Shown piece after piece: positions 7,769 to 14,337 of a stretch of 15,867 bases of DNA; position 1 is the stretch's first letter, and each line of letters starts with the position of its first letter. Origin of the DNA: Bacteroidota bacterium. Its GTDB lineage: Bacteria; Bacteroidota; Ignavibacteria; UBA10030; UBA8401. A program made the translations under genes and the position numbers. The notes under the pieces are model-generated. The model did not search any database and was not told the DNA's origin. It saw only the letters and a list, made by a program, of their open reading frames with translations. The stretch is taken from the NCBI GenBank assembly GCA_023229405.1, contig JALNZH010000055.1, forward strand, positions 1-15,867, given 5' to 3'.

Positions 7769-8008
7769 ATGGATACCAAATTCTGGAAGAACATAGTTTC
7801 TTCCTGCTTTCTCATAATTTTCTGTATACAAACTGGTTTTGCAGATAATGTTCGATTAAAAATAGAGAAAACAACAGTAAATAATTTGGATAAAAGTAGA
7901 TGGCGAAATCATATAGAATCAAATACGATGTCGATAAAACATGCCTTTAAAGGCAATCGATTTAAAAGATATGTCAGAGAGATGAAGTGCATTTTCAATA
8001 TTTTATAG
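7769..8008 (+). CDS. Small secreted ORF, probably truncated
   Basis: A 79-residue ORF with a good signal peptide (MDTKFWKN, hydrophobic run SSCFLIIFCIQTGFA, cleavage after FADN-like residues) and an AAAGGA ribosome site seven bases before the ATG. The mature part is only about 54 residues, basic, and ends abruptly in an A+T-rich stretch that leads into the decayed lipoprotein copy at 8076. I recognise no domain. The signal peptide with so little after it suggests the 5' end of a longer secreted-protein gene whose remainder was lost in the rearrangement that left the fragment next to it. A genuine small secreted peptide remains possible. Confidence 0.45.
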   Translation: MDTKFWKNIVSSCFLIIFCIQTGFADNVRLKIEKTTVNNLDKSRWRNHIESNTMSIKHAFKGNRFKRYVREMKCIFNIL

Positions 8009-8075
8009 TGGATGTAAAAACATATTTTGGACAGCAGTGATTGAAAATATTATTTTTATTTTATTTTATTATGAT

Positions 8076-8241
8076 ATGATAGTTTGGCATTACAACGGCA
8101 AAGATTGGAAACAGATAATTATTCCTCGGCTACAAAATTATCATAATGGATTTTTATATGGCAGGGGCTGGTCAGATAACAACGAAATATTTCTTTCATT
8201 TCACTATATATGGTAAGACATATGTCGTTCACGGTAGATAA
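8076..8241 (+). pseudogene. Decayed 3' fragment of the propeller lipoprotein
   Basis: Reads MIVWHYNGKDWKQIIIPRLQ and onward to LSFHY. It matches the last 50 or so residues of the protein at 8376-9491 (LWHYNGKDWKQIVIPQLQ to LHYNGKTYIVHGR) almost residue for residue. After CAC TAT one extra base causes a stop at 8214; in the shifted frame the ending GKTYVVHGR and its stop (8239-8241) are still legible. The 5' nine-tenths of the gene are missing. Homology continues past the stop through the hairpin and 37-bp element to 8340, matching 9336-9595. This is the remains of a tandem duplicate. Confidence 0.82.
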
Positions 8242-8303
8242 AATAAAAAGATGATCCGGCAACATAAAAACAAAATCCAATGCAGTGATACCAACACTAC
8301 TGC

Positions 8304-8340
8304 GGGCAGAACGAAAACAAATTGAGTCAAGGCTTGCAAC
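8304..8340. repeat. 37-bp conserved element after lipoprotein copy, copy 1
   Basis: Identical to 9559-9595, starting GGGCAGAACGAAAAC and ending GGCTTGCAAC. In both places it follows a stretch able to form a hairpin (here degenerate, around 8277-8306) that itself follows the end of the lipoprotein gene or fragment. It is better conserved than the coding remnant next to it. Confidence 0.75.
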
Positions 8341-8375
8341 TATGTTCTAAAGATAAAATCATCTGGAGATTTTTT

Positions 8376-9491
8376 ATGAAACATTTACTTTTTTTATCAC
8401 TCTCATTTCTTTTTATTGGCTGCCCTTCCCCGCCAAATGACGATGACAATGGCGGTGGGAACGGCAATGGAGAAACTCCAAAACGAGATTACGTTTGGAG
8501 TATAGATACGATGGTCTTCAATGTGCCTGAAGCACCGCCAGATCAGGTGTCTATACAATGTATTTGGGGTTCATCGCCGCACGATGTGTGGGCGGTTGGG
8601 CAGAGCGATGTAGGAGCAGGACGATTGTGGCATTACAACGGAGCGCAATGGACACCGCGTATAGACCGCCCACGTAACGGGTTTGACAACGGTAAAGGAT
8701 ATATCAATTATTTATTCGCCATTGCCGGTTTTGATTCTGTCAATGTCTTTTTTGCTGGCGACAGGGCGTATGTTGATCCGCCATATTCTGATTCTGCAAT
8801 TGTGTTGAAATGGAACGGCTCAACGTGGAGTGAAGTGCCGTGGATAACCGGCAGGCGTGCTAACGGCGGACTTGGAGAAATTCTGCCACAAGGGAAAACA
8901 AAACTATGGGTTGCAGGTGCAGCCGGTTCAGTTGCACGATACGAGAATGGACTTATGATTGAAGAACCACATTTTACGGATTATAGACTAGGGCTAGGTC
9001 AAATAGCGGCTCTTGATAATGGCGAAGTGTATGTCAATGCATACAAAGATAGTTTAGTGAATGGAAGTTTGATAGGTTCGATTACAAAATTATTTGAGAG
9101 GGACATGAATGGTGATTGGACCCTTGTTGAAAATAAATTCATTCAAGGTGCGGATTATGATGACAACGGATTTGGGAAAGGCATATTAGGTATTAATAAT
9201 AAACTTTTTACAGATAATCGGGGATTGTGGGAGAGAGTAGATAAAAAATGGTTAAAAAGAATGTCTTACCAGGGTATGGGGGGGGCTAGTTTAATAAATG
9301 GAAATAACATATGGACTTATTTCAAACAAGAACTCTGGCATTACAACGGTAAAGATTGGAAACAAATTGTTATTCCTCAACTTCAAAATTATCCCGAAGG
9401 GTTTTTGTACGGCAGAGGTTGGTCGGATAATAAAGAAATATTTCTCTCTCTCCATTACAACGGTAAAACATACATTGTTCATGGCAGATAG
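8376..9491 (+). CDS. Propeller-like lipoprotein, paralogue 2
   Basis: A 371-residue lipoprotein starting at ATG 8376, chosen because CTGGAGAT lies just upstream and the signal MKHLLFLSLSFLFIGC puts the lipobox Cys at residue 16. An upstream TTG start at 8322 would begin inside the repeat element. A low-complexity Asp/Gly/Asn linker follows (DDDDNGGGNGNG pattern). The mature part has about seven repeats of the type DVWAVG ... LWHYNGxxW, for example CIWGSSPHDVWAVG, GRLWHYNGAQW, VLKWNGSTW, KLWVAGAAGSV and ELWHYNGKDW, consistent with a seven-bladed propeller. A G8 tract at 9278-9285 encodes part of MGGAS and could switch the frame. The 3' end is duplicated as a fossil at 8076-8241. Surface or periplasmic location is inferred; the ligand is unknown. 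Confidence 0.75.
   Translation: MKHLLFLSLSFLFIGCPSPPNDDDNGGGNGNGETPKRDYVWSIDTMVFNVPEAPPDQVSIQCIWGSSPHDVWAVGQSDVGAGRLWHYNGAQWTPRIDRPRNGFDNGKGYINYLFAIAGFDSVNVFFAGDRAYVDPPYSDSAIVLKWNGSTWSEVPWITGRRANGGLGEILPQGKTKLWVAGAAGSVARYENGLMIEEPHFTDYRLGLGQIAALDNGEVYVNAYKDSLVNGSLIGSITKLFERDMNGDWTLVENKFIQGADYDDNGFGKGILGINNKLFTDNRGLWERVDKKWLKRMSYQGMGGASLINGNNIWTYFKQELWHYNGKDWKQIVIPQLQNYPEGFLYGRGWSDNKEIFLSLHYNGKTYIVHGR
9278..9285 (+). repeat. G8 tract within the lipoprotein coding sequence
   Basis: Eight consecutive G in the reading frame of the 8376-9491 gene (codons ATG GGG GGG GCT), near residue 302 of 371. Gain or loss of one G would truncate or alter the last 70 residues, so it is a plausible phase-variation site. 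Confidence 0.6.
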
Positions 9492-9517
9492 AAAAAAGAA
9501 AGGAGAATAATTTCGCA

Positions 9518-9561
9518 CTGAGAAATAAAACCCGATGCAATGCTACCAACACTGCATCGGG
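9518..9561 (-). terminator. Hairpin after lipoprotein gene, terminator-like on the minus strand
   Basis: Perfect 9-bp stem CCCGATGCA (9531-9539) with TGCATCGGG (9553-9561). On the minus strand it is followed by TTTTATTTCTC, a modest T tract; on the plus strand no T tract follows. It could stop antisense transcripts or act as an mRNA-stabilising 3' hairpin for the lipoprotein gene. The equivalent at 8277-8306 has lost perfect pairing. Confidence 0.5.
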
Positions 9562-9595
9562 CAGAACGAAAACAAATTGAGTCAAGGCTTGCAAC
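9559..9595. repeat. 37-bp conserved element, copy 2
   Basis: Identical to 8304-8340. It overlaps the right arm of the hairpin and ends GGCTTGCAAC. It fills the gap between the lipoprotein gene and the FlgD-like gene and contains no ORF. Confidence 0.75.
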
Positions 9596-9681
9596 CTTTT
9601 CATACTGCGTAAACTGCGCACAGGTATGCTCTTTCTGTTTTCAATTATAATATAACCATAAAGAATTAAAAGGAGAAATGT

Positions 9682-10008
9682 ATGAAAACAACACTTCGCA
9701 ATATTTTGGCAACTGTTTTGCTTGTTGCAACGGTATCAATGGGTGGGAATGAGCCGGAAGGAATTACATTAAATTATGAAATAGGGTACAGCGGCACTGT
9801 AACATTTAAAATCATGACGACCGGGGGAGTAGAAATTCGAACATTGCTCAACAATCAAACTCAATCTGCTGGCAATCAGTCTGTTTTTTGGGACGGTAAA
9901 AATAGTAGCGGAATTTATGTCGCCACTGGTTCTTATGTGTACCAAATAACAGCTGTAATAAACGGTGGTTCGTATAACAAAACAGGATATGTGCAGTACA
10001 TCAAATAA
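9682..10008 (+). CDS. Stand-alone secreted FlgD-Ig/T9SS-tail-like protein
   Basis: A 108-residue protein: signal peptide (MKTTLRNILATVLLVATVSMG), then one domain of about 80 residues with the FlgD-type Ig pattern GTVTFKIMTTGGVEIRTLLN, then AGNQSVFWDGKNSSGIYVAT and GSYVYQI. The same fold is used by C-terminal T9SS sorting domains, such as the tail of the metallopeptidase encoded downstream (GPVSLKVYDVLGKEV, SSGMYIYKL). Here the domain is alone, directly behind a signal peptide. AAAAGGAGAAATGT gives a strong ribosome site, and the next gene starts 41 bp later, so co-expression with the metallopeptidase is likely. It could be a structural or adaptor module, or a remnant of a longer protein, though it looks complete with its own start and stop. 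The role is not known. Confidence 0.72.
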   Translation: MKTTLRNILATVLLVATVSMGGNEPEGITLNYEIGYSGTVTFKIMTTGGVEIRTLLNNQTQSAGNQSVFWDGKNSSGIYVATGSYVYQITAVINGGSYNKTGYVQYIK

Positions 10009-10049
10009 CAATTTTTTCTCAATACTATTTCCTTAACAATGGAGACTTT

Positions 10050-10484
10050 ATGTTTAGTACGATTGATAAAAAATATTATGTAATATTTCTGATTTTATAC
10101 TTATGGCAATCACTTCTCAATGCTCAAAGTGTGAGCGGTTATGTCAAATACGAAGACTACAATAGCGGTGGACAATTGGTATTGATGCCGCTTCAAAACG
10201 CACGCATCAGGATAGAAACCTATTTCCCGACCCAGACTTACGAAACATCGACGAACAGCAGCGGATATTACAGTCAAGGATTCGGAAATACTCCGACACA
10301 AGTGGTTACACGTATATTCTTTGAAAATTCCAAGATCGAAATGCGTGGAGTAACAACAACACGCTCCACTTTTAAAAGCATTGTTGGCATTGGCAAAGTC
10401 GGTCCTTTTTCACCCTGTCCTCCTGGGATTCCCTGTGATTTTGACGGTGGAGGGATTTTTCAATTGATCTTAATTTCGAATTAG
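10050..10484 (+). CDS. N-terminal part of a frameshifted secreted metallopeptidase (signal peptide and CarboxypepD_reg-like domain)
   Basis: A 144-residue reading frame with an uncleaved-looking basic start, a hydrophobic signal (YYVIFLILYLWQSLLNAQS) and a beta-sandwich domain resembling carboxypeptidase regulatory-like domains (SGYVKYEDYNSGG, LQNARIRIET, TSTNSSGYYSQGF). It ends at 10484 after CDFDGGGIFQ. The frame one base back (open from 10445) continues as DFSIDLNFELDEDQNKFSKI and joins without a stop to the peptidase ORF. GGAGA precedes the ATG. I therefore read this as the first part of one gene, 10050-13837, of roughly 1260 residues, and not as an independent protein. A stand-alone role cannot be excluded. 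Confidence 0.7.
   Translation: MFSTIDKKYYVIFLILYLWQSLLNAQSVSGYVKYEDYNSGGQLVLMPLQNARIRIETYFPTQTYETSTNSSGYYSQGFGNTPTQVVTRIFFENSKIEMRGVTTTRSTFKSIVGIGKVGPFSPCPPGIPCDFDGGGIFQLILISN
10445..10484 (+). other. Frameshift junction inside the metallopeptidase gene
   Basis: The two frames overlap from 10445 (after the upstream TGA of the second frame) to the TAG at 10482-10484. A one-base deletion in G3 (10452-10454) or T5 (10456-10460) would explain the break. Adding one G gives GGDFSIDLN and adding one T gives GIFSIDLN, both joining smoothly. Slippage of a ribosome by -1 on the T run would also join them, but no classical X-XXY-YYZ heptamer is in phase. Assembly error in a homopolymer is a simple alternative. 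Confidence 0.65.
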
Positions 10485-10591
10485 ATGAAGATCAAAATAA
10501 ATTCTCAAAAATATTTTTACTCGCAAATCAAGCGGCAGATTTTTCTATTGCGAATGGATTTACCCCTGCGAAATGCATTGTTAAATATCCC

Positions 10592-13500
10592 ATGCAAACT
10601 ACAATTGTAGATGCTTTTACAATACAAAATAATACAGGAAGTTTCTTCTGGCCATTTGTAACGACTACAATGGATAATACATTTTCATCGTGGTGGGATC
10701 CTTTTACGGTGACACTGAAATTTTTAGGTTTGAATCCGCAAATGACAGAAAATGCAATCTATATTAATGAGTATGTATTGACAAATCTAAATCGTTCAAC
10801 TGTTTATCACGAATATGGTCATTTTATCATGAAACAAAAGAGAGGCGATTGGCCAGTTACTCTTGCAGAGTATGGACTCGGATTGGCTCCTTTTAATCAC
10901 AACCCAGATGTGGTTCAACAAAATTCTTCACAGGCATATATTGAGGGTTGGGCAAATTTTTATGAGTTGGCAGTTATTGGATGGGTGGCAAATCCTTCAA
11001 ATCCATATTCGGCATCAAAATGGTATGTGAACGGAGAAAATAATAAGCCCGTCATTGGCCCTGATGGATATAAACATGAATATACCGTTGCAAACGCATT
11101 TTTTGATTTTTATGACCCTGCAAATGACGAAACATTCCAAACATCGTACGCGAACATATCAAATGTTATAGCGGAAAAACAAAACCTAATGTCAGATTTT
11201 ATTTCTGCTTTAGTTCACAAGTCATATATAACAGATGTACAACGTAATGCAGGAATCGGATTGATGAATTTGAGCTCCAATAAAATGTCCCCCTTAACTT
11301 CATACGGCAACGCAACAATGTACGTGAAAAATGATTTTAACGGCGGCATTGTGAATATCAATAACTCCGATATTAATACAACGTCGCTTGGGGGTGCATA
11401 TTCAACCACAGAACTTTGGATGTCGAACCTAAGGACGTTAAAAGCAAAAGAACAGATGTTCGACAATTACCAGCGCTTGTTTAAGCACACAAGACCCAAT
11501 AATCAAACTGATACTTGGACTACTGGGTTACAACAAAAAACTAATTTTACCGAAATCTGGGATGCATACACAGACGGCTTAACATTTACCGCCAACTTTG
11601 ATAAAGGGTGTAACATTACATATACACAGCAAGGAGATGGAGTTGTATTAAGCAATACAACAAATAGTTATCGATCAGAGACTCCAGTAAGTTTATCTGC
11701 ACCGGATATGACACAAAATGGTGTTACCTACAAGTTTGTAAATTGGGAAAATGGAACTACTTTAAATCCAAGAACAGTTATCACAACTCAACATCAAACA
11801 TACACAGCCAACTACAAAGCCCAACTCGCATCAAGCGCAACATCAGGTCTCGTTAATGGCGGACAACGTAAAATCCTTCGCACCGGAGACGGCAGTCTGC
11901 ATACTGTCTACGAAAGCGCGGGGAAAATATGGTATGAAAAGAAGGTTTTGGGAGGAGCATGGACATTGGTAGGATCAAAAGATGTTGTTGGCGGAGAAGC
12001 AAAATCTCCTTCGATTACCTCACGAGAAAATAGTGTAATTATTATTTATCAAAAAAAGGATGGAAGTAATTCTAATATCGAAGTTAGGATGTTCGATTAT
12101 CAGGGCACAACTATGACTCCAGTAATTCTGGCTGTTGGAATCGCGCCGTATACTAATGATGCGCAACCTGTAGTAGCTTCAACACCGACCGGAAAAATTC
12201 TTTTTGCCTGGAAACAATCATCGACGCCTGAGACAGCTGGATTATATTATAGCGCTGGTATTATTTCGGAAATAGGAGAATACGAAGTTGGCATTGATGT
12301 AGATAATGCACCATCAAAGGGTCATATTCTTGAAACAAACGCTTCTTCTTCTTCGCCATCCGTTACATCATCGATCGACGATGATAATCCATCAACGGGT
12401 GATGGCCATTGGTATTTTCCATTTGTGTGGACGCAAGGTTCGTCAATTTATTATCGAGTTATGATATATCGTGTTAATGACCGTTGGGATTTACGTCCTT
12501 GGACAAATATATCATCAAATTCAGGATACACGTATAATTATTCCCCCTCTGTCATATCCTATAAAATAGCAGGCGGAGCATCCAATGAATTTTACTCGCG
12601 AATTGTATGGATCGGTAAAAGATTTGAAGAGGAAGAAGGTGGAATGGGAAAAGCACAGGCTGTACAAGGAACCTGGGCGCGGAGAGTGGTATACAATAAT
12701 CAGCAAACTCCCAATACATTTGAAGTGTACGGCGACAATGTCACATCAGTAAATATTAACAAAAACAGTACCGGCATAAAAGATTCTACCCATGCAATAT
12801 CATGGTCTACTTCAACAGGGGTTGCAAAATATAGAATAAGCACCGGAGCAATTGGCGATTTCCAAAATGGCACAACAATCATCAACGGAAAAGATGCACA
12901 ACTCAGCAATGGAACCTCATTTTCAGATATGTATGGCTTAATGCTTGATGCATCGACATCGGCGCCGTATCATCTCAGACTATCTGATAATAATCTGTCC
13001 CAATTTTCTAAGCAGCAATTTTCTGCCGTGAACAATGGCAGAGAAGGAATTGTAAGAGATTCCACAGCCCAATTCTATTTTGCAGTAGGGGATATTTTGG
13101 TGAACGGTGAACCTGTCAATTTTGAAGGTAATCCTGACACTATTAAAAATCACACAACAGAAACATTAAATGCAAATCTTGTGTCCAGTCCGATTGAATT
13201 GTCAAACAATTCAAATTTACTCTATAGCGTACAATATGGCATTACAGATTCGGCTTTTACTGCTAAAGTACTTGCGGGTGGTAAGACGGTCAACTTTAAA
13301 ATACAATTGGTTGACGCTAATACTAACGCCATAATCGGTGAGTATGACAACGTAACGTTTTCATCTGAATACATAGCACAATATAATAATGTCGGGTATG
13401 AAATTACTACAGCTGGTATTGGCAACAGGGTTGTGCGATTGCGGTTAGTCGTAAATGCATACTCTGGAGTTCAGTATGCACTGAGCAATAGATACAACAC

Positions 13501-13837
13501 TGAATCGATAATTAATTTAGGGAAGACAGCATCACAACGGACAAAAACCGGATTTAAAGGAAGTTTGGAAATTAAGGATTATGCATTGTCACAAAATTAT
13601 CCCAATCCGTTTAATCCTACAACTCGGATCAGTTACGCTTTACCGGCTGCCGGGCCAGTATCACTAAAAGTCTATGATGTTCTCGGTAAAGAAGTGATGT
13701 CATTGGTCAATAATCATCAGGAATCCGGAAGATATGATGTCGAATTTGATGCGTCCCGTTTATCCAGCGGCATGTATATCTACAAACTCACATCAGGAAC
13801 GTTCTCTCAGGTCAGAAAGATGATGTTCGTGAAGTAA
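10592..13837 (+). CDS. Secreted zinc metallopeptidase (HExxH gluzincin-like) with T9SS sorting domain, main part of the frameshifted gene
   Basis: Numbering is from ATG 10592; the frame is open back to 10445 and is probably the continuation of 10050-10484. Zinc site HEYGH (H73, E74, H77) within VYHEYGHFIM, and a likely third ligand E118 in EGWANF, 41 residues after the second His, fit gluzincin peptidases of the HEYGH...EGWA type. Residues about 331-410 resemble a bacterial Ig/InlB-type repeat (ITYTQQGDGVVLS, YKFVNWENG, TYTANY). A long region with beta-propeller-like features follows (about 420-700: GSLHTVYESAGKIWYEK, ILFAWKQSS, YSPSVISYK), then a further beta-rich part. The C-terminal 80 residues are a T9SS type A sorting domain (NYPNPFNPTTRISY from N1002, GKEVMSL, SGRYDVEFD, SSGMYIYKL). 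So the product should be secreted and either attached to or released from the cell surface. The substrate is unknown. A strong terminator follows at 13871. Confidence 0.85.
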   Translation: MQTTIVDAFTIQNNTGSFFWPFVTTTMDNTFSSWWDPFTVTLKFLGLNPQMTENAIYINEYVLTNLNRSTVYHEYGHFIMKQKRGDWPVTLAEYGLGLAPFNHNPDVVQQNSSQAYIEGWANFYELAVIGWVANPSNPYSASKWYVNGENNKPVIGPDGYKHEYTVANAFFDFYDPANDETFQTSYANISNVIAEKQNLMSDFISALVHKSYITDVQRNAGIGLMNLSSNKMSPLTSYGNATMYVKNDFNGGIVNINNSDINTTSLGGAYSTTELWMSNLRTLKAKEQMFDNYQRLFKHTRPNNQTDTWTTGLQQKTNFTEIWDAYTDGLTFTANFDKGCNITYTQQGDGVVLSNTTNSYRSETPVSLSAPDMTQNGVTYKFVNWENGTTLNPRTVITTQHQTYTANYKAQLASSATSGLVNGGQRKILRTGDGSLHTVYESAGKIWYEKKVLGGAWTLVGSKDVVGGEAKSPSITSRENSVIIIYQKKDGSNSNIEVRMFDYQGTTMTPVILAVGIAPYTNDAQPVVASTPTGKILFAWKQSSTPETAGLYYSAGIISEIGEYEVGIDVDNAPSKGHILETNASSSSPSVTSSIDDDNPSTGDGHWYFPFVWTQGSSIYYRVMIYRVNDRWDLRPWTNISSNSGYTYNYSPSVISYKIAGGASNEFYSRIVWIGKRFEEEEGGMGKAQAVQGTWARRVVYNNQQTPNTFEVYGDNVTSVNINKNSTGIKDSTHAISWSTSTGVAKYRISTGAIGDFQNGTTIINGKDAQLSNGTSFSDMYGLMLDASTSAPYHLRLSDNNLSQFSKQQFSAVNNGREGIVRDSTAQFYFAVGDILVNGEPVNFEGNPDTIKNHTTETLNANLVSSPIELSNNSNLLYSVQYGITDSAFTAKVLAGGKTVNFKIQLVDANTNAIIGEYDNVTFSSEYIAQYNNVGYEITTAGIGNRVVRLRLVVNAYSGVQYALSNRYNTESIINLGKTASQRTKTGFKGSLEIKDYALSQNYPNPFNPTTRISYALPAAGPVSLKVYDVLGKEVMSLVNNHQESGRYDVEFDASRLSSGMYIYKLTSGTFSQVRKMMFVK

Positions 13838-13870
13838 TCTTATGTAATTCACTAATTCTCATCTAGCGTA

Positions 13871-13920
13871 ACAAAGCACCGCAGGAATGTTTTTATTTCT
13901 GCGGTGCTTTGTTTGTACTA
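13871..13920 (+). terminator. Strong intrinsic terminator after the metallopeptidase gene
   Basis: Stem of about 17 pairs: ACAAAGCACCGCAGGAA (13871-13887) with TTTCTGCGGTGCTTTGT (13896-13912), with one G-T pair, followed by TTGTAC. The stem is A-rich at its foot and its T-rich 3' arm works as the tail. It closes the secreted-protein block; a near copy lies at 14097. Confidence 0.8.
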
Positions 13921-13947
13921 TTTCATCTCATCCGTGTTCTTTGTGCC

Positions 13948-14012
13948 GTTATCCGACATTTTCATTGTCGGATACTGATCACGGCGATAGTTTAACTATC
14001 GCCTTAAACATT
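13948..14012 (+). repeat. Imperfect direct repeat flanking the accessory block, right copy
   Basis: Matches the motif order of 4325-4383: GTTATCCGACA, CTGATCAC, the palindrome GGCGATAG-TTTAA-CTATCGCC (13983-14003), then AAACATT. It also carries an extra hairpin made of TCCGACA and TGTCGGA near 13952-13972. Another hairpin, GACAG-TGTAA-CTGTC (14017-14031), follows. Confidence 0.6.
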
Positions 14013-14096
14013 CTTCAGACAGTGTAACTGTCGAAGGCTGATGTCTTTTCACATTTTTCTTTTTGTTCTTCACCAATTCTCTTCTATCTTTATAGC

Positions 14097-14137
14097 GCAC
14101 CGTAGAAATGCCGGTTAATTTCTGCGGTGCTTTGTTT
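14097..14137 (+). terminator. Second terminator-like hairpin, near copy of 13871
   Basis: Stem GCACCGTAGAAAT (14097-14109) with ATTTCTGCGGTGC (14118-14130), followed by TTTGTTTGTACT. The right arm and tail are identical to the first terminator over about 25 bp; the loop and left arm differ. No gene ends directly before it, so it is a duplicated or back-up terminator. Confidence 0.65.
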
Positions 14138-14170
14138 GTACTCCGTGCATATACAACAATAGTGTCATTT

Positions 14171-14193
14171 CCCCGAAGGGGCCACTTCGTGGC
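14171..14193. repeat. Twin mini-hairpin repeat, right copy
   Basis: CCCC-GAA-GGGG (14171-14181) followed by GCCAC-TTC-GTGGC (14181-14193), then GAGTCCCGCGCT. It corresponds to 4255-4276. Confidence 0.6.
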
Positions 14194-14223
14194 GAGTCCC
14201 GCGCTCATTTTGGTTTGATGCGA

Positions 14224-14272
14224 GTGAGAAATTTGTTACAACCATCAGATTTCTCACATCGCAAACGATGTG
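14224..14272 (+). promoter_or_regulatory. Overlapping hairpins upstream of tex
   Basis: GTGAGAAAT (14224-14232) pairs with ATTTCTCAC (14249-14257), and CACATCG (14255-14261) pairs with CGATGTG (14266-14272). The two hairpins share CAC and cannot form fully together. They lie 66 bases before the Tex start codon and may shape its leader RNA or be another repeat. I see no recognisable promoter. Confidence 0.35.
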
Positions 14273-14337
14273 TAGACCAAGACTCGTTCGAAAAAACACT
14301 ATTGAAATCATTTTCCACATTATTTTCTCTTTTCCCT

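Larger units (their letters stand above)
13838..14337. other. Spacer between the secreted-protein block and tex
   Basis: About 500 bp without a gene. It holds two terminators, a direct-repeat copy, two small hairpin repeats and the overlapping hairpins upstream of tex, all listed separately. I see no tRNA, and no ORF in it resembles a protein. Confidence 0.6.

Noticed and set aside
8322..8375. Longer N-terminus for the second lipoprotein, starting at TTG 8322
   Set aside because: It begins inside the 37-bp repeat, has no ribosome site, and would bury the signal peptide and lipobox. ATG 8376 has a GGAG site and the lipobox Cys at residue 16.
9370..9621. Minus-strand open frame across the lipoprotein 3' end
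   Set aside because: It is a shadow of the coding sequence and repeat; no ribosome site or recognisable protein features.
10442..10484. Classical programmed -1 frameshift (slippery heptamer with pseudoknot)
   Set aside because: No X-XXY-YYZ heptamer lies in the correct phase in the overlap window and no convincing downstream pseudoknot is seen; a homopolymer indel is simpler.
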